The notes: generated by a model from the sequence alone, not told the origin. A stretch of DNA of 64,000 nucleotides from Halictus rubicundus (GCF_050948215.1 NC_135155.1:11674001-11738000); one strand, 5' to 3'. Positions 33,037 to 45,067 are shown, numbered from the stretch's first letter. Numbers and translations: made by a program.

Positions 33037-34321
33037 TATTTGCGAAAAATATCCTCACACAACTTCAACGATTTCCTTCTCCGCGAAACATCGCAACCGT
33101 TCGCTTCTCGAGGACGAAGAAGTCAAGCAACGTTCTGAGATGCGACGCATTCAGTGACGGATTAAAGAGCAGTAATTACCGAACATTATGAGGAAACGAA
33201 AGGACGAAAGAATAGCTCGGGGTAGAATGGGGTAATTGGTAACCCAATTTTTTCGTAATTGTAATACTCGCGGAAAGAGAGGAGTGAGGGACGAAGGGAC
33301 GGAGGGGATAGAGAGAGAGAGAGAGGAGCGAGAGGGGAGAGGCTCGATTCAGCGAGGGTGTCCTTGTCGGCGAAATTGCGTTCGCAGTCATTCCGAGGAA
33401 AATACCGAGAGGGTCGGGATCCCGAGGATTTTGTCCTAAGCGTACCATAAATCGAAAGTTTTCTGCTTGCCGCAATCGTACGGCAAATCGGATTATGAAA
33501 TTGAATAGTCCTGGAGCCAGCCTTTCCTCCCACTCCTTCCGTCCCTTCTCAACCGCTCGGCGAGCTTCTACGCGCGAGCGCGCGCGCGTGTGTACGAGCG
33601 TGTGCGAGAATGTGTTTCGATCCGAAGAGGAGGAGGAATTTTCCCTTCCGGCTGTGTTCCGGCAGGATCCTACGCGGTTTGTTTGTCTTTGAATCGGTGT
33701 GTTTCGCCCCGCCGATGGATACAGGATATTACGTTAAGTAAATACCGCAACAAATACCGAACCGAAGAAAAACGAGACCGGAAACCGGAGACCGGGTCTC
33801 GAAATCCTCCGCTTTCCCGTCGCGTCGCATCGTCCGCCGAATCTTGACCGTAAGTGGGCTCGGATCGGCGAAAGTTCACCGTACAGGGGACACGATTCCA
33901 CGTTTCCAGTCGAATCACGGATCGACGGATCTCGCGTAAACAGCCCTCGATCGAAACGCTCCGCCCGGAAATGTTTGACCGCAGTCTCCCTGGCGATTTA
34001 CCTCGTAATTTATCGAACAATAAATATTTGCCGAAACCGCGCGAACACGATCCTACGACCGAACCCCTCCCAACTCTTAAGCTCGAGCGTTAAATCCCAC
34101 GTTTCGGGTCCTTTCTACTGTCACGAAAGCACTGGCACGCTTCCACAATTAGCGTGGTGGCACGACAGTGCAGTGGCGCGAGACAAGACGCCGAACAAAA
34201 TTGTCATTTTTATTTGCACGTTGTCGCATCGATCTCACGTTGTTAGATTGCAAATGTTGTCCAGCATGTTACGCACTTTTGAACATCCCTTGCGCGTAAT
34301 AACCGTACTGCGGATTTACTA
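33037..34321. other. Unassigned sequence with GA tract
   Basis: GA tract at 33310-33326 and CG/GT alternation near 33575-33605. Frames of 99-131 codons on both strands overlap one another without domains. Confidence 0.35.
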
Positions 34322-34504
34322 TGAAAACATTAAACCTGCCACGGTCAAAATGACCGGTTTTATATCTTAGAATTGTTGAAAATATAAAATAAAATTCCTT
34401 GTCCAGGAATTTATCATATTGAAAATTAGGGACAATCTCAATAAACGTAGATATGTTTATAAGACAATATCTACATATTAATGCTTGGTAGGTTTTATTA
34501 TCAA
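34322..34504 (+). mobile_element. Family E element, copy 4
   Basis: Left ACATTAAACCTGCCACGGTC followed by AAAATGACCGGTTTT; right GCTTGGTAGGTTTTATTATCAA. The two ends form the family's inverted pair; the TTAA targets have decayed (TGAA and TCAA). Confidence 0.65.
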
Positions 34505-34568
34505 TGCAGCGGAATAGATTGAAGGAACTTAAAAATGTCAACGTGTCGGTTCGAACTGATTAAAATCA

Positions 34569-34812
34569 TTAACACTTCGAACGCCCAACTAGAAACCCCA
34601 AAAATTCCATAAAATCAAAGTAACTTATTTAATGAAATAAAAATTGCAAAAAAATTAAATGTATGATACCGAGTAATCCTCCAACTTTCTTGCATGTAAC
34701 AAATCCTAATCAAGTTTAGTAGAATGAATATATCAACGTAAAAATTCATTTTAAAACCTGCACAAATAATTCCGTCACCCACATATGGGTGACGCGGCGA
34801 CGAACGTGTTAA
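34569..34812 (-). mobile_element. Family F TTAA element, copy 2 (inverted)
   Basis: TTAA at 34569-34572 and 34809-34812, 244 bp. The hairpin GTCACCCACATATGGGTGAC lies near the right end. It aligns with copy 1 throughout in reverse, including the CTCCAACTTTCTTGCAT block. Confidence 0.82.
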
Positions 34813-34935
34813 GGAAAGAATGGAATTTCTATTTCTAATTTGTACAATTTCAATTTTGCGTAAAGTCTAATTCGCATTATTTCTACGAAGCAATGTAGAA
34901 TAGTCACTTTCAGCGGTTCGTGAGCCCAGCATTGA
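34813..34935 (+). mobile_element. Family D element, right part only
   Basis: ATGTAGAATAGTCACTTTCAG then CGGTTCGTGAGCCCAGCATTGA, the family D right end. The left part is absent; the fragment starts at the TTAA of the family F element, which may have inserted into it with loss of DNA. Confidence 0.5.
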
Positions 34936-36018
34936 GGAAAATTGACAAATAGAGCAAATAAATAGTCCTGGAAGTAAACAGCCCCGAGTTTGGCCGAAAG
35001 ACCCAGATATTTGTTTTTACGACGTCTGATGGTCTTTTTCGAAGAAGAACGTCGACGACAGGGGAATCAACGAGGAATCAACGTGCACGGTAGTTTGATC
35101 GACTTGTCGAGCGAAAGGTGAGCCGGCAAGGTAAAAGGTCTGCTGACAGAGCTGCGTTGCGGAAGAGGGCGGAAGCATCTCGCCGCTCCAGTTCTTTAAA
35201 CGGAGCTTCGAAACTTATTTCGGGGCTGCTCCTCGAACGAGGGACTGGATATGTTCGTACTTGTTCCGGCCAATATGGTTCTCGCGACTCCGAACAGGTT
35301 CGGGGCGGCGCGGCACGTCGGAGAAAAACACGGCGGACAGCTCGATCGAGCACGGTTATCAAACTACCAGACGTAAAAGTTTAACAAAGTTAGCATGCGA
35401 GAGAACCCCCACCCCCCTCCGCCCCAGCTATCGGTTCTTCGCGATGCTTCGATTTAACGACCATCTAGAGGGAGAGAGAAAGAAAGAGAGAAAATAAGAC
35501 GATGGGATCCTTGCAAGTTGTAAAAATTTGAATCTCCACTTTCAACCCCGAGTTGGGCAAAATTTGATCCGGATAACGAATAAGGAATGAAATGATGGTG
35601 TAAGTAGCACATTCTCGAAAATGGAACACATTCGAAAAGAACTCGGACCGTTATTTTCGATTACTCCGGTTATACATACGGATCTTCCATTTTGCTTCGA
35701 CGCGCTGTTCGAGGTCGTTGATATTTTAAAATTGTTCTTCATAAATTACTCCCACCAAGTCTTTAGCACTTTCGGTGCCAACCTAGCACCCTTAAAAATT
35801 GCCATAAAATGTGAAGAACGAAATGAAAATTTAATTTTCCAACCAAATCTTTCACAATTTTCAACGACAAACGGATTCGGAGGGCAAGCTTGCCAATCAG
35901 GAAGTGGAATGTTTTCAGATGAAAAATAATATTTAACAATTTCACGGGTGGAACCTGCACGGTCCTCCCCCCCCCCCCCCCGAGAAACGAAACTACCAAT
36001 TGGTGGACGAACGTGGAA
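34936..36018. other. Unassigned sequence with C run
   Basis: GA-rich stretch at 35468-35490 and a run of about 14 C at 35967-35981. An ATG-led 102-codon frame at 35621-35929 has no recognised domain and I do not call it. Confidence 0.35.
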
Positions 36019-36120
36019 ATATATTGACGGGGATTATACAATAAATTAAGAAATAAAAACCTGAATTTACTACAAAGTTTGTTTCAGATATCAAAATAAT
36101 TGATTACTTATGTGTCCCCC
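36019..36120 (+). mobile_element. Mariner 3' end fragment, copy 2
   Basis: GACGGGGATTATACAATAAA (the last transposase codons), then the AT-rich tail and terminal repeat ATTACTTATGTGTCCCCC, followed by TA. It is nearly identical in layout to the right end of the element at 61.2 kb. Everything upstream is missing. Confidence 0.7.
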
Positions 36121-36122
36121 TA

Positions 36123-37105
36123 ATAAAAAAAAGTTTGTCGATAAAGGCCCTCGTTTCAAATTTCCTTATGATGCAAATGGGTTAAACGACAGTGAACAGG
36201 GACAGACGCTGAACATCTACATCCTCTTCAGCCGTTATATCAGAACAATCGCATTGTTGCGCTCCGTAGAAGGCTGCATCGAGATGGTAGAATGGTCCTG
36301 AAGAAACGATGCGCAGCATATTATGAAAAATAAAGATGGTGTGTCGATAGTTTCAATTCGGTGGCATCGGCGCCGAAAGGAGCATCTAAATCTCCGCTCG
36401 GGAAACTCGGTCGGAGCCTCGAACATCTAGCATTCATTCGCGAATAGCGATGGGAAAAAAGAACAACGGGAGAGAAAGATAGAGACACACAGAGAGAGAG
36501 AGCGAGCGAGAGAGAGAGAGAGAACAGGCAGAGGGCTTGTCGCTGGGAACTATCAGCGGCATGGACCAGCTAGGGAGATTGGCGTGAAAGCCGTAAAGCC
36601 CGTTCGAACTGTTCGTTTGTTCCGATCGGTGAATTCGACGATGGTCTCTCTCGCCTCTCACCCGAAACAGAAGAAGAGGAGATGAGCCGCTCGGCACGCT
36701 TCCTTTCTCTTTCTTCTGTTCGCTAACGACCCCGTGGCCGCGATCGATTTCCACATTCTCCACATTTTCCACCGGCAACCAGGCCGCCCAAACGCGCGGT
36801 CAATTTTTCGGCTGTTCCTTTCGTCCCCCACTCCACCTCTTTTTTTTTTTTAGTCGATTCGATTTTATTTCTCCTTTCGGGGAATCGCCGCTGATCCTAT
36901 TTCGGTTCAGAACGGCTATAAAATCGACGCCACCGGAATCGAGCAATAATAGAACGATTATCGGAACTGGTGAGTTTACAACGAAATTAATACGCGGTCC
37001 GGTCTATTCGATTCGATCCCGTCACGCTGTCTTTGCCTGATCGCAAAGAATTCAACATCTCCTATAGGGTAAGAGGACATCAATAAACAACTTGGTTGTG
37101 AAGTC
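36123..37105. other. Unassigned sequence with simple repeats
   Basis: AG-rich microsatellite at 36481-36522 and a T run at 36839-36852. The 114-codon minus frame at 36434-36778 crosses the microsatellite and is not supported. Confidence 0.4.
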
Positions 37106-37222
37106 TTAACGCTAGAACCACCGAGTAATAAATACAACTGATGCATAAATGTACATAGTAATAATAATAAGACTACATCAATCCAAACCTAATTATGACT
37201 GGTTCGGTAGTTTTAGTGTCAA
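37106..37222 (+). mobile_element. Short family E-like TTAA element
   Basis: TTAACGCTAGAACCACCGAG on the left and GGTTCGGTAGTTTTAGTGTCAA on the right form an inverted pair. At 117 bp it is about half the length of other family E copies. Confidence 0.6.
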
Positions 37223-37408
37223 CTGATTTTTATTAAGAAACATTCGGAAAGTGCGTCTTGAAATATCTCACGAGCAACTGAAGAGACGCGTAGTACGTAA
37301 GCGGTAGTAAGAATTGAATATGTGAATTACTGATTATTTCGTAAACCTGTAATGTATAGCTAACTTCGAAGTTTGTTTTCCTTTTTATTAAGCATTTGGA
37401 TATTTAAT

Positions 37409-37431
37409 CTTACCTTATCTTATCTTATCTC
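37409..37431. repeat. (TTATC)n short tandem repeat
   Basis: Four units of CTTAT/TTATC, followed by CTT-rich sequence. Confidence 0.8.
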
Positions 37432-37465
37432 TTCTTTAATCTTTCTTCTTCTTCTTTTAATCTGA

Positions 37466-37551
37466 CCTCTAAGCGAGGTTTACACAGATGAAAGTAGTTA
37501 TTTTCTAACATAATGTGAACTGCGTTCAGCTATAGAAACCTCGCTTAGAGG
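37466..37551. repeat. Perfect 16-bp inverted repeat with 54-bp loop
   Basis: CCTCTAAGCGAGGTTT at 37466-37481 and its exact complement at 37536-37551. It could be a tiny foldback element or a transcribed hairpin. No flanking duplication is obvious. Confidence 0.75.
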
Positions 37552-39696
37552 CCTGGGTAAGCTTAAATAATTCAAAAAAGTCAATCTCATACGAGATTCC
37601 AGACGCATAATAATAATAAAAAAAAAAAAAGAAATTCAGAGGTTGACAGATGATCTTCCGCGACTACAATCTCTGGAAGAAAGAGTTGAAGGCTAGCGAT
37701 CGGTCAGCGGTATGCGCAACCGTCGCGGAACTCCGGTGCAATTTAAATGAACGAAACTTCCGAGGAGCTTCGGTGGAAGATTGAAAGAGCCTGGATCCGG
37801 GTCATTTAATTATCCGGGTTGTATTAATCTTCGAAAAGAAAGGACAAGTTTGCATGGACCGGTCAGCTCGGGCAGCTCGCGGGGTCGCCATTCATTTGGC
37901 ACAATGGCGTTCGTTTCACGGCGAATACGGGGGAGCAAGTCGGTAATTGAAACTTCCTTCTCTTCGTCGCGACACGGGAGGACCAGGGGACAGGGGACAG
38001 GGGACAGGGGACAGGAAACAGGGGCCAGTTGTTTATACCAGGTAACGTAAGGAACGTTTCTCAATAGGCTCGTTGTCCCTCTCCCCGCGAACTTGGACGA
38101 TTTATCTTTGATGTTTGTTGCCGGCTCTGCCGTCCCAGCCCCGCCGCCTTGCTGAGCAAACTCCGACGGCCCGGCCAATCCATTAATTAACTTAATTAAC
38201 TCTGGACAGGTAACACGACGCCGCTATGGACACCACGTAAACTCTAATGCCGGCCTAGAAACCGACCACCATTATGCTCTACACACGCGCGTAATTATAC
38301 CGAGTCGCGCCGCGACACGCCAGACGTTCTATACGCGCCCCGCTGCGCTACATCCATTTTCTTGTCCTTAGGGCAATCAATTAACTTTCCATTCAATCGC
38401 GACACATCCCGGCTGACCTGCGTCGGAAGCCCGGTGTCCGACTTCCGGGACTTCGCAGTTTTCAAGAACGGTACGAAGTTCCTGCAAGTTTATGCTACCC
38501 AGAAGAGCTGAAGGGAGAAGAGGGTGTAGACAAACTAGGGAAAGAAGAGAAAGAAGAATCGGGAAGAAACGGAGAAGAGGGTATCTAGGTGAGTAAGGGC
38601 GCGGAGATGTAAGGGTAGGGAAGGGCTTCGGAAAATTCCCAGTCTACCGGCGAGACGAAAATTTGAAATTTTCCGCGCCCGAACGCTCGAGTCCGAAACA
38701 ATGGCTCGGTTTCGGGAACGGGTAAAACAAGCGATGCCCTCGCAGACAACGGGAACGAGTTCCGTAGGGCCGACGCATTTGGACCGAAGGCAGGGGCGCG
38801 CGGTGCCCGGCTAATGGTCTCCGGTAAATTATAGTTAACCGCAAGGTTGCGCAGGAATGCGCCCAATGACACCGCTAATTTGTAGACGGTCGAATCGCGT
38901 AATTACTCAATCGTGGAATTCCGGTGCGCCGCCGGTGTTGTTACGCGAGCGTGCGCGCGAGTACCGTGCGAGCGCGCGAGGAGGGATGGGCCCCGCGTCT
39001 ATAGATATTTAAATGGGAGCGCGGCGGGCGAAACTTGCTAGAGTTGACCGCAAAACAGGATCAAGGGTTGAACTTCTCAAAGAGAAACTGCGGCCGGTGT
39101 ACACGGCAGTTGCACTTGTATGGTGCACGGTGTACGTTACATCGGAAGTTTTGGCCTCGGAGTTAAGATATTCTCTCGCGCGGCCCTAAATCTCTATGAA
39201 TTATGATCCCGAGGCTGTAACGCCGCAACAATGAACGCTTAGGCTGGTTCCGTGTTGCCCTCTCGATCGCCGGACCCTTTTACGATCGATAGGCTTTTTA
39301 TGCGATACGTGTACATGATATATTACACGAAATACTTGTACGTAATTGCACGGCGCAAAATACATGGTTCGCGGAGTGTGTGATCCATTATATTTATTAA
39401 AGTGTAATGCAAAATTCTGCCCGGTTGTTTATTAGACTCACGTGCTCCATTATACTCCGCCTTCCTGCACACGATCACCTAATGCGTATAATTAACAGAC
39501 CGCGAATTTTGTTCATTTCCAGCTGAATTGAATTCAAAGAGTTTAGTGCATTAATGTCAATCTATTACAGAGATTGTTCAAAGAAGAAGATACTTTTATC
39601 GATGACATCGATTTCTATAAAAATATCGGTGTAAAAATAGTTTTCTTGTTCATGACCTTTCCCAGACGATAGTCCAGGTACTCCAGGCCTCCTGGA
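37552..39696. repeat. Unassigned; 7-bp repeat
   Basis: (GGGGACA)n at 37984-38022, five units. Overlapping frames on both strands at 37781-38178 and a minus frame at 38585-38872 have no domains. No gene is supported. Confidence 0.4.
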
Positions 39697-39739
39697 TTAA
39701 GATATGAATCAATGGTAACTAGGCAAGTACTGTGCGTGC

Positions 39740-39990
39740 CGCAGAAGAAGTCTCTCGAAAGGAATGCGGGGCTGATTGGTCGGAGTGGAAGGGGCACGCC
39801 CCTAGCTGCTCTATTGGCCACAGCGGTTGCACATACTATGCAGCGTGTGACGTCAGAGCCTAAGCATTGGACTACTGGAGCGTCAACGGTGGGGATAGGC
39901 AGAATGAGCGAGTGTCCCCTTTGCCCTTGAGAAGTACCGCGTCACTTCATGTGAGGCACGGACAGTACAGTGGCAGGTTTGGTAAGCGGA
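39740..39990. mobile_element. Diverged family B-like region with CRE and CCAAT boxes
   Basis: GTGTGACGTCAGAGCCTAAGC then ATTGG parallels the family B centre (GTGTGACGTCAAAGTCTAACC then ATTGG). GTCACTTCATGTGAGGCACG parallels GTGACTTCCTGCGAGGCACG of copy 1. Two further ATTGG boxes precede it. The outer inverted arms of family B are not recognisable, so it is either an old copy or a related element. Confidence 0.4.
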
Positions 39991-40012
39991 CCTAACCTCT
40001 TAAGTTCTGTAC

Positions 40013-40071
40013 GCCACTATAGTGGTTCCGTGGAAAGCATCAGTTTGAACGGTACGAACCACTATAGTGGC
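40013..40071. repeat. Double palindrome hairpin
   Basis: CCACTATAGTGG, itself a perfect 12-bp palindrome, occurs twice, within GCCACTATAGTGGTTC (40013-40028) and its exact complement GAACCACTATAGTGGC (40056-40071). The whole 59 bp can therefore form either one long stem or two small cruciforms. Confidence 0.85.
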
Positions 40072-41171
40072 TTTTCTAGCATCCGCGATCAGGCGCGCCG
40101 TCCCTGGGAGACAGAGTCGCGGACAAACGCGCGTTCCTAATGGTGAATAAGTGTATGGGAGTTTTCTTGCAACTTCTATTCCTAACTTGAGTTCGAGGGC
40201 CCCAAAATTTTTACCGCTTGGGGCCTCCGCTCGACTTGAGCCGCCGCTGGGCAAATACAAGACGGTTCGAGGACGAAGTGCACCGAAGAGGGACGAAAAC
40301 CGCGATAGCGCATTTGACGAATTTATAGAGCGCTAATTGAGCCGTTCCTCGCGGTTGTCATGATCTATTCAGATCGGTGAACAGTCCCTTATTTTCCGTT
40401 CGGAGGAGCGTATCGCCGAGGGTGATCGATGAACAGGAAATGGAAGGACCGCGTGGATAAAACTCGCGTTTAAGACTCCCCGTCGGACGTTTTACCGAGA
40501 AAGATGTTTATTCGCAAGTTGGTCGATTTGCTCGCCTCTGTGTTTACTTTGAAACTCGATTTCCGATCGGGAACGTATTCGCGTTCGTTCGTTCGTTCGT
40601 TCGTTCGTTCGTTGGCTCGTTGCGAGAATCCTCCGAGCGCGCGTCCCGTTTGATTCATCCGGTTTAACAGGACGTAATATTCTCGAGCAGCGTATTAGAA
40701 ATTCAGGCTCCCCTTTAGCACCATCGAAACTGCTTTTTGTTTAACTTGCCGAAGAGAATCCGAAGGGCTCGTGGATTCCAGAGTAATCGCTCCGGTTCCC
40801 CGGTAACGTTGAACTACTTGCTCCTTCCATCTCGTTCCCTCTCTTAACGTTCCATCTATCGCATTACCGCGTACGAGCGAAACCACGGAACAAACCGCTT
40901 TGAACAAAATCCTACGGAATTTCTTACCCAATGATTAGAAAAATTTTAATACACTTTTCAAATCGCTGTGCTGCATCCCATATGGATCGTTTTGGAAACG
41001 AAGCTTCCATGAACCGATTGGTACCAATACTTGTCGAACGGTGGATCAGAACAGTGGACAAATTGAAAGTTCTCGTAGGAATCAGAAATTTTGATACACG
41101 CGTAGGACACTGTACGGGAAGGTTCAAAGAATCGTATATTTTGTCTGGTCTAGTTGGAGTGGACATCATTT
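40072..41171. repeat. Unassigned; (CGTT)n tract
   Basis: (CGTT)n at 40582-40613, seven units. Frames at 40924-41227 on both strands lack domains. Confidence 0.45.
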
Positions 41172-41375
41172 TTAACACTAAATCTACCACGGTAAAAATG
41201 GCCGGTTTCCTGCTTCACAGTTATTGAAATTATAAAAAAGTTTCCATAGGAAATTATTGAAGTGACTCCTTTATTTAAGCACATATAATGAAAATCGTAC
41301 AAAGTTTAAGTAAACTCAATCTTCTCCCTTCTATAAGACTTTTATATGTTTCGTGCTTGGTAGGCTCAGTGTTAA
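41172..41375 (+). mobile_element. Family E TTAA element, copy 5 (complete)
   Basis: TTAA at 41172-41175 and 41372-41375, 204 bp. Ends ACACTAAATCTACCACGG and the complement of CACTGAGCCTACCAAGC. The family's GGTAAAAATGGCCGG inner palindrome remnant follows the left end. This is the best reference copy for family E. Confidence 0.8.
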
Positions 41376-42364
41376 AGCATTTGAACGTTTTAGAGTTTAT
41401 TCGAATCTGGGTCAAAATAATTCTTTAGGACATTACCACAGCGCATAACAATTTCACTGTAAAATTTGGAATAGCGGACGGAATCAAAGAATTTGAGAAC
41501 ATCGGTGCATCATTGAATCAGTTTAGTAAAGAATTATCATAAATTATTAAAAAATATATATTTGGCTCCTGTTCTTTGCAATCACTGCAGAAAATTCTTA
41601 TTTTACACAAAGATCTGCAGTCTGATTATAGTCCTTGTATAGACAGAGTATTCTTCTAGCTTCAAAACGGAAAAATATACGATAAAAAAAATAGAGTGTC
41701 TGCTTGGAATTTTGCTATTTTCATGATGAATATCCTTCGCACCGTCTATGTTAGGCGACCGAACCTCGACGAAGCAAGACTTTCGAAGACAAGCAACAAA
41801 TCGTTCGAGTTCGAAACGCGAGTGGCCTGCAAAACCGCATTTTGGAGGGGACGCGGCATAGAATCGGCGGGTGCAATTTGAAGGCAGGCGACCGCAGTGG
41901 AATTGGTTGCCTCGAGAAAAGTAAATTCGTCGTCGAAATGAAATACCGACGTCGCGACGTGACCGTCTGCTTGGATTGGCAGCTAGCGCCGCGCTATTTT
42001 ATGGAGAAGCGTGGTAGCGTTCAATTAAATCGACGCGTCCCACGGTGCGTTGACAATGGACAAAAATACAAAAAAGAAAAAAAAAAGAAAAAAGAAAACA
42101 ACTTTCATGTTGGTATTTAAACCAATAAAGGCCATTTAAAAGAAAACCATTTAAAGGGCCTTCATAGAAACGTTCCTAGATATCTATTACGGAGGTTTGA
42201 AATGATATTGAACACAGTAAACAAGTATTAACTATGCCAGGATACTTCACCCAAAGTTTCTATTCAAATTCACGTACCAATTTTGCTTCTCGTTTTATAA
42301 AAGGTGTACCACGATCTCGGTAATGGTTTACGCAAAAAGAAAGATATTCTAGAGTTTCGAAAAC
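41376..42364. other. Unassigned; A-rich tract and weak motif
   Basis: Complement of 41603-41628 reads TCAGACTGCAGATCTTTGTG, a weak dispersed-motif copy. An A/G-rich tract lies at 42061-42100. The 92-codon frame at 41842-42120 runs into that tract. Confidence 0.4.
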
Positions 42365-42372
42365 GTGCCGCC

Positions 42373-42552
42373 CAGTGTCGCCAGGTGAGGGGAGGGAGCA
42401 CGAATCGAGGGGAAAAACGTTATCCCCTCTCACTGTCACTACTGGAGTACGCACGAGAGAGACGAAACACGTGACCGGACAGAAGCGTGGGGGAATAGCG
42501 CGGTAGAAGGGGAAATTAGAGTGGGGGAACGAGCCTTGATCTGGCGACACTG
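42373..42552. mobile_element. hAT-type MITE, 180 bp
   Basis: Inverted ends CAGTGTCGCCAGGT and the complement of CAGTGTCGCCAGAT, 12 perfect bases. They are flanked by GTGCCGCC (42365-42372) and GTGCCATC (42553-42560), an 8-bp duplication with six matches. The CAGTG terminus and 8-bp target fit the hAT superfamily. No coding remnant. Confidence 0.65.
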
Positions 42553-42560
42553 GTGCCATC

Positions 42561-43067
42561 CTCAAGAGTACGTAATCAAAAATCTAGGTATCGACTAATA
42601 ATTTCAATTTTAATCGAATGCAAACACGATCGTCGTGTACTCTCTTCTATATCCGACAACTTTCGATCGAAACAGTTTTTCGTATCATCCACGATCCTCG
42701 AGAAAGTCCGGTACACCGGCTTTTCAATGTGCCTGGAAAAATGTTTCGCGGAGGACGCGTTTCGTTGACGATTTGCGAAATTTTTCGGGAGAGTTGTCGA
42801 TCGGCAACAGGCAGAAAATCGTGGCGGAATCGGAACGATATTAGCGGTGACGCGGTAAATTCGTGACGCGCTAATAACGGCGAACGGCCGCGCCGTTAGA
42901 TAAATATGTATGACGCGGCGGAGCTCCATTCATAAACAAATCGCTTTTGCCCTCCGTTTGTTTGGATTTGCAACACAATGGCGCACAATAAAGTACAATG
43001 CGGCACGTCATTTGCACTTCGGTGCGTTCGCACGCGCGTAACTCTTGCGTTTATCGATACCACCCAC
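42561..43067. other. Unassigned sequence
   Basis: Frames on both strands between 42553 and 42929 overlap in several phases; none has a recognised domain. Confidence 0.35.
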
Positions 43068-43124
43068 TCTCTCACTCTCTCTCTCTCTCTCTCTCCCCTC
43101 TCTCACTGTCTCTCTCTCTCTCTC
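43068..43124. repeat. (CT)n microsatellite
   Basis: CT-rich run interrupted by CCC and ACTG. Confidence 0.9.
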
Positions 43125-43253
43125 GAAAGGGGAGCCCCGCGCGACAATACGGTGCGTTGCACGCGCTCGATTTTACAAAATTGTAGGTCGGCCTGATTTT
43201 CCCTTGGAACATTTAACAAACCGCGGCTATTTACCTCGGCGAATTAACCGGTG

Positions 43254-43286
43254 CGACGCGAGGCGACGCGACGCGACGCGACGCCG
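43254..43286. repeat. (GCGAC)n pentamer repeat
   Basis: Five to six GCGAC units, the same pentamer as the complement of the run at 731-759. Confidence 0.8.
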
Positions 43287-43639
43287 GAAACGGACGCTGT
43301 ACCAGCGCCGTCACGCGAAACCAGCGAACGCGCCCGACAACGAACGACGATTCCATTGCCGATGCATGAACGCCGAAAATTAATTCGAGAAACGAAATAA
43401 AACGATGCGATAGCCGCTGATGGATAGTCAATAGCAAATACCTGTTGACCCTTTTGACAGCGACCCCTGACAACCCGTGGACGCCCAAAATCCCGCATTT
43501 AAACCTCGCGTTTACAAACCATTCTTCTTCGACGCACTCCACGAAGCACTAAAAGTGCTGAACGCTATTGAACATCGCTCCACGAGAATAACAAGAATGA
43601 GTTCAAACAGATTTTTAGCGATTTTCATGTATAATATAT

Positions 43640-43760
43640 GTCCAAGCAATATTGAACAATGAACGAATATATTTTTATCATGATATGCGTCCAACAAATA
43701 AATTTATGGAACAATGAATAAATGAATTTTTATCGTGGTATACGTGAAAAAACAAATAAT
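43640..43760. repeat. Imperfect two-unit tandem duplication (~57 bp)
   Basis: TTGAACAATGAACGAATATAT with TTTTATCATGATATGCGT is followed by TGGAACAATGAATAAATGAAT with TTTTATCGTGGTATACGTG. Confidence 0.55.
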
Positions 43761-45067
43761 TCAATTGAATATTTTCCAATGCAGCATTATCTTTACTGTC
43801 TAAATAATCATAAATTCAGACATTTTGGTGTTTTTGAAAATGATTCTTTCGTCGGGGACATGTCTGGCTTGGATAATGTTCGTGACGCCACGTTCAAGGT
43901 AATCATAGTTGATCAACTAGTTTATTGCTTCGTCGGGCGGGATGGATAAACACACTGATTTATAATTTTAAATTCAAATAGAAAATTTATAGCGGACTGC
44001 AGAGTGCGCAGCACTGGTGTCCCCCGATAGAAGACCATCTGCTCGTTTAAAGCCGGTAGCCGGCTTTATGGCTAATATTTCCGTAAATTTACGCACTTTA
44101 TACCTTCTGTTCGAGCATAAAAGAGTTACTAAACTTTGACCTGGATTGAACAAGAATAGCAAAAGTTGTAACGGCACTGGGAAAATTGCAAACACAGAGA
44201 CTTTACATTTTCTATTAAAAGTTCAATCCGTTTATCGATTAAAATTGGATGAACTTTTACGTATTCTGTCGCAAGAAAATATAAATATATAAACTGCAAA
44301 CATGGACGTTCATAAACAAATAGAATTTGTCATGACATTAGGAATAATAAACATAACGACGACATTTTATGAATTTTATTACGGCTCTTTTCGTTGCATG
44401 ACAAACGTGAATCCGTAGCTCTGAATAATTTATTCTTCCACATAAATAAATATAAAAACATCGAATCATTTCAATTTTAATTACCGAATTAATCGACGTC
44501 CATGAAACACAGAAAATCTTCGATTCGACTCAAATGATCGAAATCTGTCAAGTGTATGCTGATTTTCGCGACAGGCTGCGTACTCGATATCATTGGTTTC
44601 ACCTTGTGTGCTCTTATGGCAATTCTCAGGCGCCCTTAAAATTTATCACGCCATAATTCGAAACAATTCACACGCTGTTGAACTTTACGTAATAATAAAT
44701 CGCTAAAAATTTACGTACGATAAAAGCAAATGCATTCAGCTCGCATCCTCTTGCTCATAAAATATGTAATGTGAAGTGACATTCGGTGTGATGCAATTTC
44801 TGGATTTCAGGGTCAAAGCAGTTTCGAGTGCAAAGGATTACCTCCGGAACTGCCGAGCACTGGGTTTGCAAAATATTTTCTAAAAATTACAAGATTCCAA
44901 AAATTGAAATTTCAAGGCACACGAGCTAATCAATTTATTCTGTAATATCCTACAAAGTCATCTTTACAATTGTAAAACGTAACTTTCTTCAATTTCTAAA
45001 TTGGTTTTTCTGTAAGAAATTGGCATACAGATACTACTATCGATTGCTATAAAATTGTATCACGTTG
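43761..45067. mobile_element. Mostly unassigned; family C end remnant
   Basis: CAGTTTCGAGTGCAAAGGATTA at about 44820-44841 looks like a decayed family C right end. The rest is AT-rich and holds no supported gene. Confidence 0.3.
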
